Shown piece after piece: positions 55,403 through 63,101 of a stretch of DNA of 64,000 nt (positions are counted from its first letter, which is position 1; every line of letters begins with the position of its first letter). The notes under the pieces are model-generated. The model made no database searches and was not told where the DNA came from. It saw only the letters and a list, made by a program, of their open reading frames with translations. The position numbers and the translations under genes were made by a program. The stretch is from the NCBI GenBank assembly GCA_018826295.1, contig JAHJZX010000045.1:1-64000 (forward strand). The letters run 5' to 3'. The DNA comes from Gammaproteobacteria bacterium. GTDB taxonomy: Bacteria; Pseudomonadota; Gammaproteobacteria; Enterobacterales; Alteromonadaceae.

Positions 55403-56770
55403 TTAGCCTCCTAAACTAAACCATAACTGAAAAGTGGCATAACTGCGCCATGGCGACAGGCTGTCGATATTGGCGCTGGTGCCGGCTTTGGCTAATGCTT
55501 TTTGCACGCCTAAATCTCCGCCAAGCCAGATATCGCTGTCGGATAAGCCGCGCAAACAGGCGTAGTTAACTGTCCAGGGGCCAATACCTTTAATTGCCAG
55601 CCACTGTTGTGGCGCTGCATCAGGCTGCGCCATGACATATTGTGCCAATGCCGTTAACGTCGCTCGTCTGGCCTGTGGCACTTTGATCATGTGTAAATCA
55701 CTTTGCGCCACCGCCTGTGGGGTGGGAAACAAACGTTTATGCTCTGACAGCGGCTGGCCTAACGCCTGTACCAGACGGTTCAACTGAGTGCGGGCGCCGG
55801 CGACACTGACTTGCTGGCCCAGCACGGCCCGAACACCGGCTTCCCAGGCATTCCAAACGCCGGGAATACGCAAGCCACTGACAATACCGGCGTTAAACAG
55901 CGGATGGGCACTCAGCTGCTGTTCAATCTGCAACATATTGGCATCCAGATCCAACAAACGCCGCAAATGACGGATCAGACTGAACAAGCCTTGCTTAGCA
56001 GGCCAGTGCAATTGCAGCGTTAAATTATTATCGGCCGCCGGTGCTACTTCAAACCAGCCGTCTTGCTGCATAAAGCTAAAACTGCGGCCATAACGCTGCC
56101 CGTTTACCCAGTCGATGCCGTCCAGCGTGCGGGCGCGCCAAAAGTCCAGCATTTGCGTCCAGGCCAGTGGCGGGCGGTAACTCAGTGTTAGCTGCAACAT
56201 AGCGCCGCTGTCTTTAGGGTGGCGGCGTATATCAGCTGGGCACAGTTTCAGCTGTTGTTTAAACGCATCATTAAAGCGTCGTACACTGTTAAAACCTGCA
56301 TGAAACGCAATGCAGCTAATGGGTAAGCGGGTTTCGTGCAGCAGCTTTTTGGCAAACAACACTTGTTGTGCTAACGCATACTGTTTTGGTGCTAAGCCCA
56401 GTTGTTGCTGAAATAATTTACGTAAATAGCGCTCGCTGATACCCAACCGGCTGGCCAGTTCAGCTTGTGTTTGCTGTTGTAATGCGCCATCGTCTATCAG
56501 CCGCAGTGCCCGCTGTACTGTGGTATCTGTGCCTTGCCAGGCGGCTGAACCAGGAGCACTGTCCGGCCGGCAGCGCAAACAGGGCCGGTAGCCGGCGGCG
56601 CTGGCTTCGGCTGCAGACTGGTAATAGCTTACTTGCTGCTCAGCTGGCGGCCGGGCCGGACAAATGGGCCGGCAATAGATGCCGGTGCTTTTTACGGCGG
56701 TAAAAAATAAGCCGTCAAAGCGGGCATCGCGGGCCAGCCGGGCTTGCTGGCAGATTTCTGCATTGATCAT
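55403..56770 (-). CDS. Ada-AraC-AlkA fusion, 3-methyladenine glycosylase/regulator
   Basis: I start at ATG 56770 (455 residues, MINAEICQQARLARDARFDG), with GGAG upstream; the earlier start at 56824 has no such site. The N-terminal Ada zinc domain has Cys33, Cys37, Cys64 and Cys67; in Ada the first of these accepts methyl from phosphotriesters. An AraC DNA-binding domain (about 80-180) follows, then an AlkA N-domain and an HhH-GPD glycosylase (about 250-455) with GIGPWTVNYACL and catalytic aspartate near Asp419 (WLGGDLGVQ). The O6-methyltransferase part of Ada is absent, supplied by ogt. It likely senses and repairs alkylation. Confidence 0.93.
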   Translation of the reverse strand: MINAEICQQARLARDARFDGLFFTAVKSTGIYCRPICPARPPAEQQVSYYQSAAEASAAGYRPCLRCRPDSAPGSAAWQGTDTTVQRALRLIDDGALQQQTQAELASRLGISERYLRKLFQQQLGLAPKQYALAQQVLFAKKLLHETRLPISCIAFHAGFNSVRRFNDAFKQQLKLCPADIRRHPKDSGAMLQLTLSYRPPLAWTQMLDFWRARTLDGIDWVNGQRYGRSFSFMQQDGWFEVAPAADNNLTLQLHWPAKQGLFSLIRHLRRLLDLDANMLQIEQQLSAHPLFNAGIVSGLRIPGVWNAWEAGVRAVLGQQVSVAGARTQLNRLVQALGQPLSEHKRLFPTPQAVAQSDLHMIKVPQARRATLTALAQYVMAQPDAAPQQWLAIKGIGPWTVNYACLRGLSDSDIWLGGDLGVQKALAKAGTSANIDSLSPWRSYATFQLWFSLGG

Positions 56771-56954
56771 TTCGTGCTCCGCTAGCTTGGTATGGCCAGA
56801 GTATATCAGCGCACAGCGGCACAATTAGCCGGATCCGGCACTGAATAACAAATTTGCCATGGCCGACTTTGGTCTTATTGCGTCATCAGGCCGGCAGGGC
56901 GTAGTATTAAAGCATTCATACAAGGTAGTTAAATGGTCACAAGCCGGAGTTTTT

Positions 56955-57299
56955 ATGTTGGAGCAGTTTTTTATTCAGTTAAGTACTGAGCCCGAAACCA
57001 TCAGTTTTGAGCAAAGCATCGCGCTGATTGATGCGCTTTATCAGTTTAGCCCCACTGCATTTCACAATGGCGAATTATACAATGCTGCCGGTGAAAACTC
57101 GGGATCCTGTAAAATACTGGCGTTTGGTTTATTACATCAGTTATCGGCGCCGCAAACTTTGTTTTTATTCGGTGACTTTTATCGAATGGTGCTGGATAAA
57201 CCCAAAGGCACAGATCATCAGAATATCCGTAATTTTATCCGCTCCGGTTGGGATGGTGTCAGCTTTGAACAGCCGGCACTGACGGCTAAACCGCTCTAA
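56955..57299 (+). CDS. HopJ family protein
   Basis: The 114-residue protein (ATG 56955, GGAG at 56945-56948) matches the HopJ type III effector-like family: ISFEQSIALIDALYQFSPTAFHNGEL, GSCKILAFGLLHQLS and ETLxLFGDFYR-like TLFLFGDFYRMVL are hallmarks. The first reported members were Pseudomonas effector-like proteins, but many free-living bacteria have it without any secretion system, as here. A longer frame from 56859 has no ribosome-binding site. Function unknown. Confidence 0.88.
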   Translation: MLEQFFIQLSTEPETISFEQSIALIDALYQFSPTAFHNGELYNAAGENSGSCKILAFGLLHQLSAPQTLFLFGDFYRMVLDKPKGTDHQNIRNFIRSGWDGVSFEQPALTAKPL

Positions 57300-57430
57300 A
57301 GCCTATTAGCTTAGCGCTGCCAACGCAGCTTGCATGCTGCTTATCCTGCCTTACTTTGCACTGCTGCTGCCCTGTGTTATTTTGATGCCTGCTTACATGT
57401 CGTAATAATAATCTTAATTCAGGGCGTCCT

Positions 57431-58669
57431 ATGCAAGAAAGCAGTGTACTGATCACCAATGATGCGGTGGTGCTGGGGTTAATGGCCATCATTCTTGGTG
57501 CCGTATTTTACACCAGCCACAGCGACAACCCGTTTTTCAAAAAGTTTTACACCTATGTGCCAGCCTTGCTGCTGTGTTATTTCATTCCTTCCCTGTTCAA
57601 TACCTTTGGTGTTATCGACGGCGAAGGTTCGTCGCTGTATAAGATGGCGTCGCGTTATTTGTTGCCGGCCAGTTTGGTGTTACTGACGCTAAGTGTGGAT
57701 TTTAAAGCCATATTAGGCCTTGGCCCCAAGGCGCTGATTATGTTTTTAACCGGCACTGCAGGTATTGTTATTGGCGGCCCGATAGCACTTATCAGCATGG
57801 GCTATTTATTTCCCGAGCAGCTCGGAGGCGATGTCTGGCGCGGTATGACAACTATTGCCGGTAGCTGGATTGGCGGCGGTGCCAACCAGGCGGCAATGAA
57901 AGAAGTGTTTAATGTCGATGGCAGTATTTTTTCAGTCATGATTACCGTCGATGTGCTGGTGGCCAACGTCTGGATGGCGGTACTGCTGTTTATTGCCAGC
58001 CGCGCTGAGTTTTTTGATCGCAAAAATGGCGCCGATACCCGTGGTATTGTCAATTTACGGCAAAAAATGGAACAGTACGAAGCGGAAAACGCCCGTATCC
58101 CCAAGTTAAATGACATTATGTTGATTGTCGCTGTGGCCTTTGGTGTCACCGGGTTTTCGCATCTACTGGCGGATATTGTCGCGCCCTGGATTGCACAGGT
58201 AGCTCCACAGCTGGCGATGTACAGCTTAACCAGCACCTTTTTCTGGCTGGTGGTCACTGCGACGACGATAGGTTTATTTTTGTCGACGACCAAAGTCCGT
58301 AAACTTGAAGCCGTAGGCGCGTCCAAAGTAGGCTCGGCGTTTTTGTATATCTTAGTTGCAACTATTGGTATGCATATGGATGTGACAGCGATCCTTGATT
58401 ACCCACTGATGTTTTTAGTCGGTATCGTCTGGATGCTGATACACGCCGGATTATTGTTAGTGGTAACGAAACTGATTAAAGCGCCCATGTTTTATATGGC
58501 AGTAGGCAGTCAGGCCAATGTCGGCGGTGCGGCGTCAGCACCCGTGGTGGCGGCGGCGTTTCATCCGTCTCTGGCACCGGTTGGCGTACTGTTGGCGGTG
58601 TTAGGTTATGGTTTAGGTACTTATGGTGCCTATATTTGTGGCTTAATTTTACAGCAGGTTGCACCTTAA
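57431..58669 (+). CDS. DUF819 family membrane protein (YjcL-like)
   Basis: The 412-residue polytopic protein has about ten to eleven hydrophobic segments and DUF819 features: MASRYLLPASLVLLTLSVDF, AGSWIGGGANQAAMKEVF and SQANVGGAASAPVVAAAF. The family is predicted to transport anions or organic acids, but the substrate is unknown. A short gap (24 bases) separates it from the AI-2E family gene, so they may form a two-gene operon. Confidence 0.9.
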   Translation: MQESSVLITNDAVVLGLMAIILGAVFYTSHSDNPFFKKFYTYVPALLLCYFIPSLFNTFGVIDGEGSSLYKMASRYLLPASLVLLTLSVDFKAILGLGPKALIMFLTGTAGIVIGGPIALISMGYLFPEQLGGDVWRGMTTIAGSWIGGGANQAAMKEVFNVDGSIFSVMITVDVLVANVWMAVLLFIASRAEFFDRKNGADTRGIVNLRQKMEQYEAENARIPKLNDIMLIVAVAFGVTGFSHLLADIVAPWIAQVAPQLAMYSLTSTFFWLVVTATTIGLFLSTTKVRKLEAVGASKVGSAFLYILVATIGMHMDVTAILDYPLMFLVGIVWMLIHAGLLLVVTKLIKAPMFYMAVGSQANVGGAASAPVVAAAFHPSLAPVGVLLAVLGYGLGTYGAYICGLILQQVAP

Positions 58670-58693
58670 ACTGTCGGACAAGGAGTGGGTGAT

Positions 58694-59776
58694 ATGAATG
58701 GATTTAAGACAGAATCGCGTCACTATGTGCTGATAGCGGCTTTATTACTGGCGCTGTATGCCAGTTATCTGCTGGTGGCGCCTTATGTCGGCGCCATAGT
58801 GCTGGCTTTTGTGCTGTCGCTGCTGTGTTTTCCGGTGCACCAGTTTATTGAACAAAAGATGCCGGGCCGGCCAAATCTGGTAGCGAGCATTTCCTGTTTG
58901 TTGCTGGTAGTGGTGATCCTGGTGCCGGTATCCCTGGTGTTTATGGCGATAGTGCAGCAGGGCATCGCTTTTACCAAACAAAGCTATATCTGGTTAAACA
59001 ATGGCGGTGCTGAACAACTGATCCAGCATCCGGTATTGCAAACTGCGCTGGAGAAAGTCAACCAGCTGCTGCCTTCCGCCGAGATCAGCGGCCAGAGTCT
59101 GGTGCAGCAACTGACAGAATTTGCTGCCGGTTTTGGCAAAGAATTGCTGAATTTAAGTACTAAGGTTGTTGGCGATGTTACCGGGCTGGTATTCAGCTTT
59201 ATCTTAATGCTGTTTATTCTGTTTTTCTTACTGCGCGATCATGAAAAAGTGGTCAATACGCTGCATTGGGTGCTGCCCTTGTCACGTTCACAGGAAGAAG
59301 CGCTGCTGGACGAAGCGAAAAAAGTAGCGCGTTCTGCAGTGATGGGCTCGTTTTTAACTGCGCTTGCCCAGGGCATTGTTGGTGGTATCGCGATGGCGAT
59401 TGTCGGTTTACCGGGCTTGTTCTGGGGCACCATGATGGCATTTGCGTCTTTTATCCCGGTAGTGGGTACGGCGTTGATCTGGGTGCCGGCCAGCTTGTAT
59501 TTACTGTTGATTGGTGATTGGCCCTGGGCGCTGTTTATGGCACTGTGGGGCGCGATAGTGGTCGGCTCTATCGATAACTTCCTGCGGCCGTTATTGATGC
59601 AGGGCAGTGCTGGCATGAATACGCTGCTGATTTTTCTGTCGTTAATTGGTGGTATTCAGTTATTTGGCTTAATTGGTGTGATTTACGGCCCGATTATTTT
59701 TGCGCTGACGCTGGTGCTGTTAAAGCTGTACACCATTGAGTTTCAAGACTTTTTAGAAAAGCAGGATAAAAGCTAA
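58694..59776 (+). CDS. AI-2E family transporter (PerM/YdiK-like)
   Basis: The 360-residue protein starts at ATG 58694, preceded by AGGAG at 58681-58685; the GTG at 58685 overlaps that site. It has about seven hydrophobic segments and the family pattern with a central amphipathic region (TQLTEFAAGFGKELL-like) and a C-terminal GGIQLFGLIGVIYGPIIFAL. Members include the AI-2 exporter TqsA and Na+/H+ antiporters, so the substrate is open. It is followed by the structured repeat element. Confidence 0.88.
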   Translation: MNGFKTESRHYVLIAALLLALYASYLLVAPYVGAIVLAFVLSLLCFPVHQFIEQKMPGRPNLVASISCLLLVVVILVPVSLVFMAIVQQGIAFTKQSYIWLNNGGAEQLIQHPVLQTALEKVNQLLPSAEISGQSLVQQLTEFAAGFGKELLNLSTKVVGDVTGLVFSFILMLFILFFLLRDHEKVVNTLHWVLPLSRSQEEALLDEAKKVARSAVMGSFLTALAQGIVGGIAMAIVGLPGLFWGTMMAFASFIPVVGTALIWVPASLYLLLIGDWPWALFMALWGAIVVGSIDNFLRPLLMQGSAGMNTLLIFLSLIGGIQLFGLIGVIYGPIIFALTLVLLKLYTIEFQDFLEKQDKS

Positions 59777-59802
59777 TCCAAATCTCGCTTTGAAAACGAG
59801 GT

Positions 59803-59972
59803 AAGAACCGGTTTACCCTAAACCAACCGTTGAAGGCATGGATGCTGACAAATTCGCTGGGAGCGAATTTGAACAGCCTTGCTGGTCCGTAGGATAAACT
59901 TCAGGGATGAAGTTTATAATCGAGCCTACATGGACGTATTCACGGCGTGTTGGTGTGGGTAAGCCGGTTCTT
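59803..59972. repeat. 170-bp intergenic element with inverted termini and two internal hairpins
   Basis: The ends AAGAACCGGTTTAC (59803-59816) and GTAAGCCGGTTCTT (59959-59972) are inverted copies matching at 13 of 14 bases; weaker similarity extends about ten bases inward. Inside are two perfect 10-bp hairpins: CAAATTCGCT/AGCGAATTTG with a GGG loop (59849-59871) and ATAAACTTCA/TGAAGTTTAT with a GGGA loop (59894-59917). There is no coding frame. Similar CATGGATG- and GTATTCACGGCG-containing intergenic repeats are, as I recall, common in Alteromonadales genomes. It may be a MITE- or REP-like element. No second copy was seen here. Confidence 0.7.
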
Positions 59973-59991
59973 GCGTTTATTCATGACAGAG

Positions 59992-61023
59992 CTAAACCAC
60001 CAAATCAATTTGCTGCACCAGTACCGGCTTGGCGTCGTCAGTAAACGCCAGGCCGCTGCGCTGAATTTCGCCGGTTTTTTGCTGCTGTTTATCCAGCAGT
60101 GGCATTGGCGTGGCAGCAGAACTGACCGAAAACGCGCCCAGTTTAGCGTCAGTCATGCTAAGCAACTGCTGTTTTGGCCGCCATAAATACAGGTACTGCC
60201 AGATATCATCGCCCGGATCGATAAACCCATTACCGTTGTCATCAAACTCAGCCAGCTCAGCAAAACCCTGGCCGCTTTGCGGGCCAAACAGTTCAGTACC
60301 GTTATTGACCTGTTTATCGTTGTTGCGATCGTAGGCCAGATAATACTGCTGTGCCGCCAGTTGTGGCAGCTGCACGCTGCTACCATTGCTAAGCAAATCA
60401 AACTCAGTGTGGCTGTCGGTCAGTTGCGCCGGTTGGTTGTCCAGGCTAACAATTAACGGGTCCTGCAGCGGTTGCTCGGTGTAGCTGTAGCGGGCCCAGC
60501 TTACCTGCATACTAAATTCAAAGGCGAAACTGACACTGCTGCCATCCTGCATTTGCAACTGGCCGCTAAAACTGGCCTGCACTGCCTGATAGCCCAGTTC
60601 CCATTCAGTCGTTGCCTGTCGTTGCCCCGCTGTACTTTGCTGCTGACTTGCGCTGATAAACAGGCTTTCACTGCTAAAGCTGGCGGCAAAAGTGGCGCTT
60701 TCAACTGAGCTGTTGATACGACTGTTGCTGTGCTCGGGTGGGGTGGCGTTGGCAGGATGTTGCCAATCACTGTGATGCTGGCCCAGTTTTGCCAGCAGGT
60801 GTTTTACCATGCCGAAGGTTTGATAGGCATTAAACAGGGTGCCATCGTCTGCAGTAAAGTCGTCTTCGGTCAAGGCTGCACTCTGTGCTGGCGCAGGTAC
60901 AACTGGCTCCGGTAACACTGGCGCTGGGCTGGGCTCGTTGCTTATTAACTGCTGTTTGCGACCATAAGCAAGCTGTTTTTGTTCGGCAACCGCAAACTGT
61001 TGCGAAGCAGATGTAATATTCAT
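59992..61023 (-). CDS. Hypothetical protein with EF-hand-like calcium motifs
   Basis: The 343-residue protein starts at ATG 61023, with GGAG just before (an earlier GTG at 61035 overlaps that site). It has no signal peptide. After a Pro/Ala-rich linker (about 30-52) and a Ser-rich middle it has two Asp/Asn-rich loops: DRNNDKQVNNGTELFG (about 228-243) and FDDNGNGFIDPGDDIW (about 256-271), which fit EF-hand-like calcium sites with the FG and LF pattern found in some secreted bacterial proteins. Role unknown; it might be exported by a non-Sec route. Confidence 0.7.
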   Translation of the reverse strand: MNITSASQQFAVAEQKQLAYGRKQQLISNEPSPAPVLPEPVVPAPAQSAALTEDDFTADDGTLFNAYQTFGMVKHLLAKLGQHHSDWQHPANATPPEHSNSRINSSVESATFAASFSSESLFISASQQQSTAGQRQATTEWELGYQAVQASFSGQLQMQDGSSVSFAFEFSMQVSWARYSYTEQPLQDPLIVSLDNQPAQLTDSHTEFDLLSNGSSVQLPQLAAQQYYLAYDRNNDKQVNNGTELFGPQSGQGFAELAEFDDNGNGFIDPGDDIWQYLYLWRPKQQLLSMTDAKLGAFSVSSAATPMPLLDKQQQKTGEIQRSGLAFTDDAKPVLVQQIDLVV

Positions 61024-61139
61024 CTTAGGCTCCACAAAGGTATTTCAGTTAAACGGTTATCGGTAAGAATTGATTAAAACTTGAGTACTTTTTTCAGCCT
61101 GAGTATTAACCCGTTGATCAGGCTGAAATTAAAGTGTTA

Positions 61140-62042
61140 TTAATGGTCAGCGTTGAGGCTAAATTGATAACTGTGACGCTGAAGCGGCGTGGCAATACCG
61201 GTTTGGTAGGTATCTACCTGCATTATGCCATCGTTGCTTAGGCTAAACAGGCGGAACATGGCAGTATGCTGGGTCTCATCCGGAATTTTAGTGCGCTCCA
61301 GTGCCGGTATATGCAGATAATGCACCTTGCCCAGTTGTTTTGAATGTACAACGCGGTCCATATCCATATGTAAATCGCCGGATATCACCGCAGCCAGATT
61401 AGGTTGTGCAATCACCTCGGCAAAGCCCGGATGGCTAATACCTTTGTCAGCGTTTTCCGGATAAACGCCGGTTTGGGCGCCATGCACAATTAACAGTACC
61501 GGTTTGGGCGCTAACTGAGTCAGCTGACTCAGCATCCAGGCGATACCGCTGTCATTAAAGTCGCGGCCATGATCGGGTGAAGCAAATACCAGTGCTACCG
61601 TATCAAACTCCAGCACATAGCTGGGAGCATCCAGCCTAATTTTACCGGCGTTCCAGCTATTGGCGTACTGCATAAAGCGCTCAACGGTACTGCCGTGTTC
61701 TTCATTGCCCATAATCGGATAGAACGGCAGCGTAAGTTGCTGCAATACCGGCGTGACATTGTCGTACTGCACTAAAGCACCTTTGTGGGCAATATCACCA
61801 ACGCCGACAACGAAATCCAGCTTAGTTTGTGTTGCCAGGCGGTTGACATCAGCCACTGCTGCAGCCAGATGCGGAAACTGGGGTTCAGGCTTGGGCTCGG
61901 CATCGCCCAGCACAGCAAAGCGCAGCACTACTTGGTCGGGTGAGGATTTCGATTGTACAGTTTTCGCCGGCTCAGCCGGTGAGCATGCGGCCAGCGCAAT
62001 GCTAAGTAGCAGCGTCAGGCTGACAGGGGTAATCAGTTTCAT
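61140..62042 (-). CDS. Metallophosphoesterase-like lipoprotein
   Basis: The 300-residue protein has a signal peptide with lipobox LAAC (Cys20). The phosphoesterase blocks are visible but altered: GDAE (Asp47, Glu49), VGVGDIAH (Asp83), GNEEH (Asn113 to His116), LLIVHGAQ and SGDLHMD. The first block has Glu where His is usual. Metal binding is plausible but one ligand differs. It would act in the periplasm or at the outer membrane. The nearest upstream gene on its strand is the AraC regulator (starting 62070-63101 region), 27 bases away. Confidence 0.8.
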   Translation of the reverse strand: MKLITPVSLTLLLSIALAACSPAEPAKTVQSKSSPDQVVLRFAVLGDAEPKPEPQFPHLAAAVADVNRLATQTKLDFVVGVGDIAHKGALVQYDNVTPVLQQLTLPFYPIMGNEEHGSTVERFMQYANSWNAGKIRLDAPSYVLEFDTVALVFASPDHGRDFNDSGIAWMLSQLTQLAPKPVLLIVHGAQTGVYPENADKGISHPGFAEVIAQPNLAAVISGDLHMDMDRVVHSKQLGKVHYLHIPALERTKIPDETQHTAMFRLFSLSNDGIMQVDTYQTGIATPLQRHSYQFSLNADH

Positions 62043-62069
62043 CAGGTGTCCTTGTTAGATATTGTAGGG

Positions 62070-63101
62070 TTAATTGAAATGAAATAAGCCTTTAAAGTCG
62101 CTGGGGATCAGTCCGGTCCAGCGTTTAAACGCACGGCGAAAGTTATGCTCGTCTGAATAGCCCAGTTTCTGCGCTAATTGACGGTTGGAGTAAAGGCCCT
62201 GTTGCAGCAAGGTGCGGGCGGCATCGCGGCGCACTTCGTCAAGCAGCGTGGCAAAGTTGGTGTTATGTTGGCTTAGTTGGCGTTTTAAGCTGCTGCTGCT
62301 CAGGCCGAGGGCGGCGGCAACCTGGTCCTGATTCAGCAGTTGTGGCAGCGCGCGGCGCTGCAGCCGGCAAATGCTTTCCGGTAAAGCACGTTGTTTAGGT
62401 AGTACCCGGTTTAGCTGACGACAGGTGCGGCGTGCGGCGTTAAACCGGCTTGCATCGGCATCAATAAAGCTTTGTTGCCATAACGACTGCGCAATACTTA
62501 TGCTGTCACAAGGTTGATTAAAGCTGACATCACAGCCCCAGTACAGCTGATGCGGCAACGGCTGTCCGCTGACGCTGTGTTGCAACTGTATGCTAACGCC
62601 ATGGCTGCTGCCCAGTTGCTGCTTGATTAAACTCAGCAGCAATGAGCACAGCATACTCAGCATAAAGCCATGTTGTGCACCCAGGCCCAGCGCCGGCTTA
62701 ATTTCAATAAGGATACGCTGCTGCTGTTGATACAAGCGCGCATAGAGGCCGGGAAACAGCTGATGGCGAAAATACAGCAACTGTTGCAGTGCCTGGCGCA
62801 GGTTTTGTGCGTACTGCAGGCTTTGGCACAGTGAAATATAACGGTTGTTCAGTAACGCTGTGCCCAATAGAAACGGCAATTCCGGGCTATTTAACTGCTG
62901 CTGGCAATTTTGCAGCAGTTTTAACCAGTCGCTGTGGTGCAGGCGGCCATGTGGTTTAGTTAAATCCTGTTCAAATATAGCGGTGCCGCTTAACAGCTTG
63001 TGCAGTAAGGCTCCGCGGCGCTGCGCCAGGGCCAGCAGTTCGGTGCTGCCATGTTGCAGCAACAGCACCTTATCCTGGTAGCCGAAGCAGCGCGTATTCA
63101 T
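62070..63101 (-). CDS. AraC family transcriptional regulator with arabinose-binding-type N-domain
   Basis: The 343-residue protein has an N-terminal ligand-sensing domain of the kind in OruR/ArgR-type regulators, with NNRYISLCQSLQYAQNLRQALQ. The C-terminal AraC domain (about 240-343) shows two helix-turn-helix units: LNQDQVAAALGLSSSSLKRQL and SNRQLAQKLGYSDEHNFRRAFKRWTG. The ATG overlaps the stop of the upstream GGDEF gene by one base, so they are one operon. It is followed by the phosphoesterase lipoprotein, a candidate target. Confidence 0.9.
   Translation of the reverse strand: MNTRCFGYQDKVLLLQHGSTELLALAQRRGALLHKLLSGTAIFEQDLTKPHGRLHHSDWLKLLQNCQQQLNSPELPFLLGTALLNNRYISLCQSLQYAQNLRQALQQLLYFRHQLFPGLYARLYQQQQRILIEIKPALGLGAQHGFMLSMLCSLLLSLIKQQLGSSHGVSIQLQHSVSGQPLPHQLYWGCDVSFNQPCDSISIAQSLWQQSFIDADASRFNAARRTCRQLNRVLPKQRALPESICRLQRRALPQLLNQDQVAAALGLSSSSLKRQLSQHNTNFATLLDEVRRDAARTLLQQGLYSNRQLAQKLGYSDEHNFRRAFKRWTGLIPSDFKGLFHFN

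Noticed and set aside
61092-61128. 11-bp inverted repeat TTTCAGCCTGA/TCAGGCTGAAA with 15-base loop after the phosphoesterase gene
   Set aside because: There is no T run on either strand after the stem, so I do not call it a terminator; its role is open.
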